DNA of 39,023 nt from JBGMEA01 sp964444065 (GTDB lineage: Bacteria > Bacillota > Clostridia > Eubacteriales > Anaerofustaceae): contig CAYUFL010000013.1 in the NCBI GenBank assembly GCA_964444065.1, forward strand, positions 1 through 39,023, written 5' to 3'. The notes beneath the pieces were generated by a model that was not told the origin of the DNA, made no database searches, and was given only the letters and a program-made list of their open reading frames with translations. Below are positions 15,276 through 23,277 of the stretch, one piece after another. Within the stretch, counting starts at the first letter, position 1; every line of letters begins with the position of its first letter. The position numbers and the translations under genes are program-made.

Positions 15276-17015
15276 ATGGGAACATCAGCCATTCGTAAAT
15301 ATCAGAAAGCAATGCTGGAAATTATCGAAAATAAATGCATCAGAACTGTTTTTCAGCCGATCGTATCGCTCAAAAACGGAACGGTTCTCGGACATGAGGC
15401 ACTCAGCAGAATCACATGCGATTGTCCCATCAAATCTCCCGGTGATCTTTTTGTTTATGCGGAGGAGTTCGGCTGTCTTTGGGAACTGGAATTGCTGTGC
15501 AGAACCGCAGCGCTTGAAAAAGCTTTTCTGGGTATGCAGCCTCCTTACAACAAAAAGCTGTTTATCAATGTCAATTCCAATATCATGAACGATACTGCGT
15601 TTATCAAAGGGTTTACCAAGTCATTTTTGGAGCAGTATCAGATCGATCCGGAAGCCGTTGTTTTTGAGATTTCCGAGCGCAGCATGATCACTGACATTGA
15701 CGGATTTTGCAATACGATCCGTCATTATACGGAGCAGGGGTTCGAAATTGCGATCGATGATGTCGGTGCGGGATTTTCCGGATTGAATCTGATCAGCAGT
15801 ATCGGACCGACTTATATGAAACTGGATATGCATCTGGTACGCGATATCGATCAAAACAAACTGAAACGCGCGATCGTGAAAAGTATGACCGAGCTGAGCC
15901 GATCATCCAATATGATTCTGATTGCGGAAGGGATCGAGACCGTCAATGAGTTGGAGACACTGATTGAATTGGGGGTTTCTTACGGACAGGGGTACTATCT
16001 GCAAATGCCTGAAAGTGTCATCAGCCCGCTGCCGAATACTTTGATAGAAGAGATAAAAAAATTTCAGATCAAATGTCATCGGGATACGGCTATGCAGTCA
16101 CACCATTATCCCATCTGCGAACTATCCGAATCGATTGAGACTGTATCGCCGATGCTCAAATCTTCCGAAATATATGAAAAAATGATGCAAAGTCCGATGT
16201 GTATCGGTTATGTAGTATTGGATGGCGAAATTCCGGTCGGAATGATGACGAGAGAGAAACTTGCACTGAAAATGAGCGGAAAATACGGATTTCCGCTGTA
16301 TCAAAACAAGCCGGTGTCTCTGATGATGGATGATCAGTTCTTAAGTTTGGATGATCAGACGCCGATTAATCTGGTTTCGGAGATGGCAATGTCCAGAACA
16401 CTTGACCGGCTTTATGATTTTATCGTTTTGACGAGTCACGGCAATTTCTCGGGCATCGTGACGATCAAACGCTTATTGGAAAAAACGGTTGAAATCGAAG
16501 TCAATGCCGCAAAAAATATGAATCCGCTGTCGGGACTTCCAGGCAATATTATGATCGAAGAGTATCTTAACCGCTGTGTTTCATCGGGGGAACCCTATAC
16601 TGCGGCGTATTTCGATATCCGTCATTTTAAAGCATTCAATGATGTATATGGATTTGAAAACGGAGATCTGATCATTAAACTGCTCTCCGAAACGCTGCAA
16701 AGATACTTGCCTGAGGATATGTTTGTCGGACACATCGGCGGAGATGATTTTATTGCCATTATCGATCAGCATGTAGACGAAGCTTTTTTTATCAATGCGG
16801 TCAGCGCTTTTGAAAAGGAAGTCGTGCAGTACTATTCGGAGGAAGACAGCGAAAAAGGATACATTGTTTCCAAAAACAGAAACAATAAGCTGCAGAAATT
16901 CCCATTGATTTCGCTTACCTGTGTATGTGCGGGAAATCAGAGTGAAGAATTTCATAATCGCTTCGAATTGACCGAAACATTGGCAAAAAAGAAAAAGGAT
17001 GTACGGGCGGGCTGA
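15276..17015 (+). CDS. EAL-CBS-GGDEF protein (c-di-GMP phosphodiesterase)
   Basis: A 579-residue soluble protein. The EAL domain (residues 15-265) keeps its catalytic set: GHEALSR (E41), the N in INVNSN, EISE, DDVGAGFSGL (D161/D162), K182, AEGIET (E218) and GQGYY (Q238). It should hydrolyse c-di-GMP to pGpG. A CBS pair spans about 295-405. The C-terminal GGDEF domain has GGDDF (488-492) and no RxxD site, so it is more likely a regulatory GTP-binding domain than a cyclase. This EAL-CBS-GGDEF order is a known Bacillota arrangement. ATG at 15276, with AGAGAG upstream, is preferred over an in-frame ATG at 15177, whose extra 33 residues fit no domain. Confidence 0.93.
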   Translation: MGTSAIRKYQKAMLEIIENKCIRTVFQPIVSLKNGTVLGHEALSRITCDCPIKSPGDLFVYAEEFGCLWELELLCRTAALEKAFLGMQPPYNKKLFINVNSNIMNDTAFIKGFTKSFLEQYQIDPEAVVFEISERSMITDIDGFCNTIRHYTEQGFEIAIDDVGAGFSGLNLISSIGPTYMKLDMHLVRDIDQNKLKRAIVKSMTELSRSSNMILIAEGIETVNELETLIELGVSYGQGYYLQMPESVISPLPNTLIEEIKKFQIKCHRDTAMQSHHYPICELSESIETVSPMLKSSEIYEKMMQSPMCIGYVVLDGEIPVGMMTREKLALKMSGKYGFPLYQNKPVSLMMDDQFLSLDDQTPINLVSEMAMSRTLDRLYDFIVLTSHGNFSGIVTIKRLLEKTVEIEVNAAKNMNPLSGLPGNIMIEEYLNRCVSSGEPYTAAYFDIRHFKAFNDVYGFENGDLIIKLLSETLQRYLPEDMFVGHIGGDDFIAIIDQHVDEAFFINAVSAFEKEVVQYYSEEDSEKGYIVSKNRNNKLQKFPLISLTCVCAGNQSEEFHNRFELTETLAKKKKDVRAG

Positions 17016-17036
17016 CACGGTGGGGTCCTTTTTTTT
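16992..17036 (+). terminator. Weak possible terminator overlapping the stop codon
   Basis: AAAAAGGA (16992-16999) can pair with TCCTTTTT (17026-17033) before a T-run, but the loop is 26 bases long and includes the stop codon. Confidence 0.35.
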
Positions 17037-17096
17037 ATTTAAAATCATGAGCATGATTTATCAGGTCGTCGAACTGAATTTTCGTATTTCAGGTTA

Positions 17097-17125
17097 TTGG
17101 AAATAATGACAATGCACGCTATACT
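17097..17125 (+). promoter_or_regulatory. Sigma-A promoter of the Rieske oxygenase gene
   Basis: TTGGAA (17097-17102) and TATACT (17120-17125) are 17 bases apart, about 45 bases before the start codon. Confidence 0.65.
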
Positions 17126-17169
17126 GAAATTGTTATCAATCAATAAGCGTCCCGATTATGGAGGTTCGT

Positions 17170-18150
17170 GTGATTCCAAATCAATGGTACGGTATACTGC
17201 CGTCGAAAAAAGTGAAACAGGGAAAGATTACAGAGCTCAAGCGCCTGAATCTTGATTTGGCATTGTTTCGGGACGGCAGCGGCAATCTGGGCTGCGTGGT
17301 TGATCAATGCACGCACAGAGGTGCCGCGATCAGCAAAGGAAAAATAAAAGGGAACTGTGTGCAGTGTCCGTTTCACGGTTTGGAATTTCAAACCGACGGT
17401 ACCTGCCGTTTTATTCCTGCGAACGGAATTTCTTCCAAAGAAGATATCAGCAGATACAATGTCCGGCATTATGCCGTCAGAGAAGCGCACGGCATTATCT
17501 ATCTGTGGTTTGGGAATGCCGAAGATGCGCAAGGAGACATTCCGTTTTTTGAACCGTATCTTGATGATTCCTATGTGTACAGTGAAATGGAAGATCTCTG
17601 GAATTCGCATTATTCGCGCAGCATCGAAAACCAACTGGATGTTATTCATCTGCCTTTTGTGCATTACAATACCATCGGTCGGGGAAATCATACACTGGTT
17701 AACGGACCAAAAGTGATATTCGAAGATTATAACATTATTACAAGTGCGGATAACGAGATCGACCGCGGGCAGATGCCGCGTCCTGCCGAGGAATGCGAAA
17801 TCAAACCGACCTATCTGAGCTTCAAATATCCGAATGTCTGGATGAATCATATCAGCGAAAAAATCAAGGTCATGATTTATTTCGCCCCGGTGGATGATGA
17901 GAATACAATTCTCTACATTCGCTTCTACAATAAACTTACGAATATCAAACCGATTGATTCCTTGATTGCATGGACGGGAAAATTTGCGAACCGCAAAATC
18001 GAGCGTCAGGACAAACGGGTCGTCATCACGCAAAAACCGAAGGCTTCGGCTTACTTCAGCAGCGAACACTTGATCAAAGGCGACGGACCGATTATTCAAT
18101 ACAGAAAAATCAGAGAGGAACTGAAAAAACAAACGAACGAAAACAAGTAA
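17170..18150 (+). CDS. Rieske [2Fe-2S] non-heme iron oxygenase
   Basis: A 326-residue protein. The Rieske domain has C47-T-H49 (CTHRG) and C66-x2-H69 (CPFHG), which ligate the 2Fe-2S cluster. The catalytic domain has D157-x2-H160-x4-H165 (DVIHLPFVH), with D281 a plausible third iron ligand, so both metal centres look intact. Relatives are O2-dependent ring-hydroxylating or O-demethylating oxygenase alpha subunits, and they need a reductase partner. The next gene encodes a 4Fe-4S aldo/keto reductase, but no dedicated ferredoxin reductase is close. GTG at 17170 is preferred: GGAGGT precedes it and the family begins 'MIPNQWY'. ATG at 17158 would place the ribosome site inside the coding region. 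The substrate is unknown. Confidence 0.87.
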   Translation: MIPNQWYGILPSKKVKQGKITELKRLNLDLALFRDGSGNLGCVVDQCTHRGAAISKGKIKGNCVQCPFHGLEFQTDGTCRFIPANGISSKEDISRYNVRHYAVREAHGIIYLWFGNAEDAQGDIPFFEPYLDDSYVYSEMEDLWNSHYSRSIENQLDVIHLPFVHYNTIGRGNHTLVNGPKVIFEDYNIITSADNEIDRGQMPRPAEECEIKPTYLSFKYPNVWMNHISEKIKVMIYFAPVDDENTILYIRFYNKLTNIKPIDSLIAWTGKFANRKIERQDKRVVITQKPKASAYFSSEHLIKGDGPIIQYRKIREELKKQTNENK

Positions 18151-18178
18151 TTGATCGGACGTTTGCAGTGCAAAATAT

Positions 18179-19372
18179 ATGAATTACAGAAAAAATGTGA
18201 AAAATGAAGATCATCTTTCTATTTTGGGGTTCGGATGTATGCGTTTTCCCACGAACGGAAATACAATCGATGTTCCCCGCACCGAAGCGATGTTGAAACA
18301 CGCACTTGACGAAGGCGTGAATTATTTTGATACGGCTTATATTTACCACCGCGGTAAAAGCGAGTCTGTACTGGGCGATTTTATGGCGAAAGGATATCGC
18401 AGCCAAATCAAACTGGCAACCAAACTGCCCCAGTATCTGGCGACAAAAGCGGAGGATTTCGATAAATATTTCGACAAACAATTGGAGCGTCTGAAGACGG
18501 ATTATATCGATTATTATCTGCTTCATATGCTGCCGGACATCGGAACATGGGATCGTCTGGTTGCAATGGGGATCAAGGAGTGGATCGAAAATAAAAAAAG
18601 GAACGGTCAGATCATCAATATCGGGTTTTCCTTTCATGGAATCAAAGACCAGTTTGTCAAACTGGTTGACGCCTATGATTGGGATTTTTGCCAGATACAG
18701 TACAATTACCTCGACGAGAACAACCAGGCGGGAACAGACGGGCTGAAATACGCTGCGTCGAAAGGTTTGCCGATTATCATTATGGAACCGCTGCGCGGCG
18801 GCAAGATCGTCAATGCGCTTCCGAAGGAACTGACCGAAATGTGGGCGGACGCGCAGCCGAAGCGAAGCATCGCCGAATGGGCGCTGCGTTGGGTATGGAA
18901 CCATCCCGAAGTGACGTTGCTGCTTTCGGGCATGAGTGCCGAAGATCAGCTGGAAGAAAATCTGCGCATTGCTTCGGATGCGCTGCCGAATGCATTCAGC
19001 GAACAGGAAGAATCTTATTTTGTGCAGGCGAACAAAATTCTCGCAGAAAAGATGAAAGTGAACTGCACCGCCTGCGGCTACTGTATGCCGTGTCCTGCGG
19101 GCGTGGACATTCCGGGATGTTTTTCCATGTACAACGAAAAGTACATGCTCGGAACAAAGCGCATTAAAATGCTGTACATGCAAAATACCGGTGCTGTTAC
19201 GGCGCATCCTGCGTATGCTTCTCTTTGTGTGAAATGCGGTAAATGCGAAGCCCACTGTCCGCAGCAGATTCCGATTCGCGAAAAACTCAAAGACGTGGTT
19301 TCTGAAATGGAAGGTCCGCTGTTCCGCCCGATCACCGCGGCAGGCAGGAAATTCTTGAGAGTAAAGAAATAG
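18179..19372 (+). CDS. Aldo/keto reductase with C-terminal 4Fe-4S domain
   Basis: A 397-residue protein. The aldo/keto reductase barrel (1-290) keeps the catalytic tetrad D51, Y56, K82 and H116 (DTAYIYHRG, ATKLP, LLHM). The C-terminus holds two cysteine groups, C296/C299/C302/C305 (CTACGYCMPC) and C350/C353/C356/C360 (CVKCGKCEAHCP), expected to bind 4Fe-4S clusters. This is a common anaerobe family of predicted oxidoreductases of unknown substrate; it could link pyridine nucleotides to ferredoxin-like carriers. It starts 28 bases after the Rieske gene with a weak ribosome site, is probably co-transcribed, and ends at a strong terminator. Confidence 0.93.
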   Translation: MNYRKNVKNEDHLSILGFGCMRFPTNGNTIDVPRTEAMLKHALDEGVNYFDTAYIYHRGKSESVLGDFMAKGYRSQIKLATKLPQYLATKAEDFDKYFDKQLERLKTDYIDYYLLHMLPDIGTWDRLVAMGIKEWIENKKRNGQIINIGFSFHGIKDQFVKLVDAYDWDFCQIQYNYLDENNQAGTDGLKYAASKGLPIIIMEPLRGGKIVNALPKELTEMWADAQPKRSIAEWALRWVWNHPEVTLLLSGMSAEDQLEENLRIASDALPNAFSEQEESYFVQANKILAEKMKVNCTACGYCMPCPAGVDIPGCFSMYNEKYMLGTKRIKMLYMQNTGAVTAHPAYASLCVKCGKCEAHCPQQIPIREKLKDVVSEMEGPLFRPITAAGRKFLRVKK

Positions 19373-19406
19373 ACAAAAGCGGTTTATTGCCGCTTTTGTT
19401 TTTTAT
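19373..19406 (+). terminator. Intrinsic terminator after aldo/keto reductase
   Basis: ACAAAAGCGG (19373-19382) pairs perfectly with CCGCTTTTGT (19390-19399) around a seven-base loop and is followed by Ts. It begins directly after the stop codon. Confidence 0.93.
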
Positions 19407-19424
19407 TTTAATATGAGGTATAAT
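19396..19424 (+). promoter_or_regulatory. Promoter of yjbQ, overlapping the terminator tail
   Basis: TTGTTT (19396-19401) and TATAAT (19419-19424) have a 17-base spacer. The -35 box lies in the terminator's T-run. This -10 position rules out an ATG at 19413 as the start of the next gene. Confidence 0.65.
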
Positions 19425-19457
19425 AAAGACATCCTCAAAACAACGACGGAGGTGCCT

Positions 19458-19874
19458 GTGAAAACATACCGAAAAGAACTGAGCTTTCATATTCCCACGC
19501 GGCGTGGAATCGTGAACATCACACCGCTGGTGCAGGAGGCTGTGCGGGAAAGCGGCATCAAAGAAGGACTCGTGCTTGTCAATCCCATGCATATCACCGC
19601 AAGTGTGTTCGTCAACGATGACGAACGCGGGCTGCATCATGATTATGAAGTCTGGCTTGAAAAACTGGTGCCCGAAAAACCCTACAGTCAGTATCAACAC
19701 AACGGGTTCGAGGACAATGCGGATGCGCATCTGAAACGTACTGTGATGGGTCGCGAGTCAGTGGTTGCGCTCACAAACGGAAAACTCGATTTCGGTACAT
19801 GGGAACAGTTGTTTTATTATGAATTTGACGGAATGCGCGATAAGCGTGTACTGATCAAAATTATCGGCGAATAA
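19458..19874 (+). CDS. yjbQ: YjbQ / UPF0047 family protein
   Basis: A 138-residue protein with family-typical stretches NPMHITASVFVNDDE, LHHDYEVWLEKL, QHNGFEDNADAHLKR, GRESVVALTNGKLDFG and WEQLFYYEFDG. UPF0047/YjbQ proteins are small trimeric cytoplasmic proteins. E. coli YjbQ has weak thiamine-phosphate-synthase activity, but the natural role is not settled. GTG at 19458 is chosen: GGAGG lies six bases upstream, 'MKTYRKEL' is the usual N-terminus, and the promoter -10 lies downstream of the alternative ATG. Confidence 0.92.
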   Translation: MKTYRKELSFHIPTRRGIVNITPLVQEAVRESGIKEGLVLVNPMHITASVFVNDDERGLHHDYEVWLEKLVPEKPYSQYQHNGFEDNADAHLKRTVMGRESVVALTNGKLDFGTWEQLFYYEFDGMRDKRVLIKIIGE

Positions 19875-19917
19875 ACGGGCTTAACCAAAAATGAATCAGA
19901 GAAAAGGTGATGCAGAT

Positions 19918-20214
19918 ATGGAAAAACGGACAAACAGTTTTAATAGGATTGCAGTTATTATCCTCGCAGCTACGTGTATCGGCAATTTGGCGGCTTATTT
20001 TTTCCTCCCCGACATGCTGGTCATGCAGATCACTGCGGGCGGAGAGGCAGGCACGACGATGCCGACGGCAATCGGTCTGATTGTCGAAACTGCGATTACG
20101 GGTTTTCTTGCTTGGCGCGTGTTTTCCGCTCCGCAAGAAAACAAAGCGAAACTGATTTTTGCAATGTGTATTCTGTTGGCTGCAAATATTTTTATTTTGA
20201 TATACAATTTGTAA
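19918..20214 (+). CDS. Small membrane protein, DUF1648-like
   Basis: A 98-residue protein with three hydrophobic segments. After the first helix, 'FLPDMLVMQITAGGEAG' resembles the 'LP..v..HFnaaGepd' motif of DUF1648 (SdpI-like) proteins, though it is short and lacks the histidine. ATG at 19918 follows AAAGGTGA; an earlier in-frame ATG at 19891 lacks a ribosome site. It lies between yjbQ and a ferritin-like gene and is probably part of one transcript (gaps of 43 and 19 bases). Function unknown. Confidence 0.65.
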   Translation: MEKRTNSFNRIAVIILAATCIGNLAAYFFLPDMLVMQITAGGEAGTTMPTAIGLIVETAITGFLAWRVFSAPQENKAKLIFAMCILLAANIFILIYNL

Positions 20215-20233
20215 TACTGAAAGGAGATCGGAC

Positions 20234-20719
20234 ATGAATGATTTTGAATTTGCAATGAAGAACGAACATGACGGAGAAGTATATTACAAAAAACAGGCAG
20301 AATTGAACACAGGGAATGTCACAGCAACCGTATTTCGGCTGCTGGCAAGAGATGAATTTTATCATGGTGAGATCCTTAAGAAATTTCAAAAGAGCGAAGC
20401 CTACACACTCGAAGAATATCATACTGCCGAAGAAACAGACAGTCTGTTTGCAGACAGGGAGAATTACAGCAATGCGATACGAACGATCCCGAATCAGTTG
20501 GACGTGTATCGTGAAGCACTTGCGATTGAGCAGCAGAGTATTGATTTGTATGAAAAATATTTGGGCGACGCACAGAGCGAAGAAGAAAAGGCACTGTTTT
20601 CGTTTTTAATCGAACAGGAAAAAGTGCATTATCGCATTATGGACGATATGACAGCGATGCTCAACCGTCCGTACGAATGGGTGGAATCTGCTGAATTCGG
20701 GCTCAGAGAAGAATATTAA
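20234..20719 (+). CDS. Ferritin-like / rubrerythrin-type diiron protein without rubredoxin domain
   Basis: A 161-residue all-helical protein with diiron-type ligands in order: E15, E41-x2-H44 (DEFYH), E99 (IEQQS) and E129-x2-H132 (EKVHY). That is the pattern of a rubrerythrin domain, but there is no cysteine-containing rubredoxin tail, so electrons would have to come from another carrier; a flavodoxin is encoded about 1.6 kb downstream. It probably handles peroxide or iron in the cytoplasm. AAAGGAG precedes the ATG. Confidence 0.85.
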   Translation: MNDFEFAMKNEHDGEVYYKKQAELNTGNVTATVFRLLARDEFYHGEILKKFQKSEAYTLEEYHTAEETDSLFADRENYSNAIRTIPNQLDVYREALAIEQQSIDLYEKYLGDAQSEEEKALFSFLIEQEKVHYRIMDDMTAMLNRPYEWVESAEFGLREEY

Positions 20720-20737
20720 TCGTCAAATGAGGGCGTT

Positions 20738-21172
20738 ATGCAAATCAGAAATATGATCGAAGGAGATATTCCTCAGCTTGCAAATTTATATCAACTTTTT
20801 TGGGGAGAACCTTCGGACACCGAAAAAATGGAGCAACAGTTTGCTGTTATCAAAAACAAAGACACGCATATTTTACTCAGTGCGGTTGAACACGAGCGGT
20901 TGATCGGTTCGGTAACAGGTATTATCTGCGCGGAACTGTATGGAGACTGCCGTCCATTTCTTGTGATCGAAAATATGATTGTCGATCAAACGAAAAGAAG
21001 AAAAGGCATTGCCTCTGCGCTGCTGAACGAATTGGAAATTATCGCCGGAGAGCGGGAATGCACGCAAATGATCCTTGTTACAGAGACCGACAGAAGGGAT
21101 GCGTGCGCGTTTTATGAAGCAAGCGGTTTTCTCTCGGGTGTAAACAGCGGATACAAAAAGAAATTAAGATAA
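20738..21172 (+). CDS. GNAT family N-acetyltransferase
   Basis: A 144-residue single GNAT domain. Strand beta4 (ENMIVDQTKRRKGIASAL) carries the acetyl-CoA pyrophosphate loop R-x2-G-x-A, and the terminal FYEASGF motif is typical. The acceptor substrate cannot be told. GAGGG precedes the ATG, 18 bases after the ferritin-like gene. It is the first of three GNAT genes in a row. Confidence 0.92.
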   Translation: MQIRNMIEGDIPQLANLYQLFWGEPSDTEKMEQQFAVIKNKDTHILLSAVEHERLIGSVTGIICAELYGDCRPFLVIENMIVDQTKRRKGIASALLNELEIIAGERECTQMILVTETDRRDACAFYEASGFLSGVNSGYKKKLR

Positions 21173-21231
21173 AGCTTCACTCGCTTGTTTGTTCCGAACC
21201 AAAATATGCCGTGTCTTGCAGGAGAGTAAAT

Positions 21232-21792
21232 ATGCAGAATGTTTATGAAACCGAACGATTGATATTAACGCAATCGGATGTTTCGATTGCCGGACGGGTT
21301 GCCGAATATTTTCTAAGGAACAAAGAATTTTTCAGGGAAACAGAACCGACCCGTGACGAGGAATTTTTTATCGAGGACTACCAAAGAGAGCAGATGTGCA
21401 ATCATATGATTGGGTATGAGAATGGCACTTCTGTTTGTTTCTGGTTCAGCGAAAAGAATCATCCCGATCAAATCATCGGTTCGGTCGGAATCAGCAATAT
21501 TGTTATGGGTGCATTTCTGTCCTGTTTTCTGTCCTATAGAGGAGATGCGACGCATTTGCGCAAAGGGTATGTAACAGAAGCGGTTGGGCAGCTCATTCGG
21601 ATTGCTTTCGATGAAATCGGTCTTCATCGCATTGAAGCCAATATTATGCCCAAAAATGGTGCGTCGCTTGCCGTAGCAAAAAAACTGGGCTTTCAAAACG
21701 AGGGAATCTCAAGATCATATCTTCGTATCAATGGTATTTGGGAAGATCATATCCATATGGTACTGCTGAATACGCAGATGCAGGATCAGTGA
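21232..21792 (+). CDS. RimJ/RimL-type GNAT acetyltransferase
   Basis: A 186-residue protein of the Acetyltransf_3 (RimJ/RimL) group: ETERLILTQ at the start, LRKGYVTEAVGQLIRIAFDEIGLHRIEANIMPKN across the CoA site, and AVAKKLGFQNEGISRSY at the end, each a standard family element (quoted in parts: LRKGYVTEA, LHRIEANIMPKN). Relatives acetylate N-terminal or small-molecule amines. ATG at 21232 follows AGGAGAG; the earlier in-frame start at 21211 has no ribosome site. Confidence 0.92.
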   Translation: MQNVYETERLILTQSDVSIAGRVAEYFLRNKEFFRETEPTRDEEFFIEDYQREQMCNHMIGYENGTSVCFWFSEKNHPDQIIGSVGISNIVMGAFLSCFLSYRGDATHLRKGYVTEAVGQLIRIAFDEIGLHRIEANIMPKNGASLAVAKKLGFQNEGISRSYLRINGIWEDHIHMVLLNTQMQDQ

Positions 21793-21802
21793 GGAGTTAG
21801 TA

Positions 21803-22243
21803 ATGATCAGGAAAATGTTGCCAAAAGACAAAGCGATCTATTTTGAAATGTCAAAAGCATTTTACGATTCCGATGCCGTGCTGCATCGGATACCCGACGA
21901 GAATTTTGAGCGGACATTCGCGCTGATTATGACGGACAATCCCTATGCTGCCGGGTACCTGATTGAATCCGATGGTAAGGCGGCGGGTTATGCACTTGTC
22001 TCATTGATGTATTCGAATGAATCGGGCGGTCTTGTTTTATGGATCGAGGAGGTGTATCTTCTTGCTGCGTATCGCGGCATTGGTCTCGGAAAAGAGTTGT
22101 TTCGCTTTCTTGAAACAGAATATGACGGAAAAGCGGTTCGGTTCCGTCTGGAAGCAGAAGCCGAGAACGAACATGCAATCGGGCTTTACGGATACCTTGG
22201 GTATGAGGAACTTTGTTATGTGCAGTTTTACAAACAAAGATAA
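21803..22243 (+). CDS. GNAT family N-acetyltransferase
   Basis: A 146-residue single GNAT domain. IEEVYLLAAYRGIGLGKEL holds the acetyl-CoA loop R-x2-G-x-G, followed by RLEAEAENEHAIGLY and a terminal YGYLGYEEL. It starts 10 bases after the previous GNAT gene with GAGGAG upstream, so it is co-transcribed. Substrate unknown. Confidence 0.92.
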   Translation: MIRKMLPKDKAIYFEMSKAFYDSDAVLHRIPDENFERTFALIMTDNPYAAGYLIESDGKAAGYALVSLMYSNESGGLVLWIEEVYLLAAYRGIGLGKELFRFLETEYDGKAVRFRLEAEAENEHAIGLYGYLGYEELCYVQFYKQR

Positions 22244-22280
22244 AAAGCAAGATCATATTAAAATTAAGTGAGGTAAAAAA

Positions 22281-22703
22281 ATGAAAACAGCAATTGTCTA
22301 TTATTCATTCAAGGGTTCAACCAAGCGATTTGCAGAAAATCTGGCAAAAGAACGAAACGCGGATTTATTCGAAGTGAAAGAAGCAAAGAAGAGAAGCATG
22401 CTTGGTTCGCTTTTTTCCGGCGCACCTGCTGCGATGAAACAGAAAGCATCTGCGTTGCAAGGTGACCCGATTGATTTGAATGCATACGACATGGTTGTAA
22501 TGGCGGCTCCTGTATGGGCAGGATTTCCTGCGCCTGCATTCAATGCAATCATACCGATGCTTCCGAGCGGCAAGACGGTTGAGGTGTTTTTGATTTCGGG
22601 CGGGGGTGAAACGAAAAGTAAAGATAAAGTGAAGGCATTGATTGAAGAAAGCGGAGCAATCGTGTCTGGCATAACAGATATCAAACAGTCTGATATTGTA
22701 TAA
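22281..22703 (+). CDS. Flavodoxin family protein
   Basis: A 140-residue flavodoxin-like fold. The N-terminal FMN-phosphate loop is SFKGSTKRFAENLA. AAPVWAGFPAPAFNA and LISGGGETKS supply the isoalloxazine-side loops, as in the Flavodoxin_3/FldA-like group. It is probably an electron carrier or small NAD(P)H-flavin reductase in the cytoplasm. GAGG lies before the ATG. It closes the gene run from yjbQ onward; a terminator follows about 100 bases later. Confidence 0.88.
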   Translation: MKTAIVYYSFKGSTKRFAENLAKERNADLFEVKEAKKRSMLGSLFSGAPAAMKQKASALQGDPIDLNAYDMVVMAAPVWAGFPAPAFNAIIPMLPSGKTVEVFLISGGGETKSKDKVKALIEESGAIVSGITDIKQSDIV

Positions 22704-22798
22704 AAATAGTCTCCGATAGCAAGAACAAAGTGAATCGAAATGTATGAAGGAATGTAAATCCTCAATGTAATTTCTATTCACTGCATCCGTTTGGAGAG

Positions 22799-22829
22799 AA
22801 CATTCTGCTTCCGAGCAGGATGTTTTTTT
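22799..22829 (+). terminator. Intrinsic terminator after the flavodoxin gene
   Basis: AACATTCTGC (22799-22808) pairs with GCAGGATGTT (22815-22824), with one wobble and a six-base loop, followed by seven Ts. Confidence 0.88.
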
Positions 22830-22867
22830 GTCTTGAAACGATCAAACTATATTACGACAGATAAATA

Positions 22868-22896
22868 TTGACAAATCTGCTACCATGTACTACAAT
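22868..22896 (+). promoter_or_regulatory. Promoter of the PadR operon with overlapping repeats
   Basis: TTGACA (22868-22873) and TACAAT (22891-22896) are spaced by 17 bases. The direct repeat TAC-C-ATGTA / TAC-A-ATGTA covers the spacer end and the -10 box (about 22881-22898), and CTACAATGTAG is near-palindromic. PadR proteins usually bind ATGT/ACAT-type sites in their own promoters, so autoregulation here is likely. Confidence 0.75.
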
Positions 22897-22932
22897 GTAG
22901 ATATTCCACTATACGGCAGTGCAAGGTAGAGA

Positions 22933-23277
22933 ATGATGTTTGATCAATCGCAATTGATGAGAGGGACGCTTGAAGGATGTATCCTTCAGGTGATCTCGCA
23001 CGAAACAAGCTACGGATATGAAATCATGGAGAAACTGAAATCGTTCGGATTCACTGAGATCAGCGAAGGCACGATCTATCCTTTGCTTGTGCGTTTGGAG
23101 CGAAAAGAACTGATCAGTTCGGAATTTCGTGCCTCACCGCTTGGTCCGAACCGAAAATATTATACGCTCTCGCAGTTGGGTGAAGAGATGCTCATATCAT
23201 TCATAGAAAGTTGGGGAAATATTTCCCGTACCGTGGAAAAAATTATACAGGCAAAGGATCAGTCAAATGAATGCTGA
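22933..23277 (+). CDS. PadR family transcriptional regulator
   Basis: A 114-residue protein with the PadR winged helix: LMRGTLEGCILQVI, SYGYEIMEKL, EGTIYPLLVRLERKELI and the wing GPNRKYYTLS. A short C-terminal dimerisation helix follows. PadR proteins repress genes next to them and release DNA on binding small molecules or stress signals. It overlaps the next gene by 11 bases. Repeats resembling a PadR site cover its own promoter. ATG at 22936 is an equivalent start. Confidence 0.95.
   Translation: MMFDQSQLMRGTLEGCILQVISHETSYGYEIMEKLKSFGFTEISEGTIYPLLVRLERKELISSEFRASPLGPNRKYYTLSQLGEEMLISFIESWGNISRTVEKIIQAKDQSNEC

Noticed and set aside
17140..18132. Minus-strand open frame of 330 codons
   Set aside because: It mirrors the Rieske oxygenase, whose metal motifs prove the plus-strand frame.
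18110..19255. Long open frame (381 codons) on the minus strand
   Set aside because: It is antisense to the clearly conserved Fe-S aldo/keto reductase, has no ribosome site, and its translation has the His/Arg/Phe-rich look of a shadow frame.
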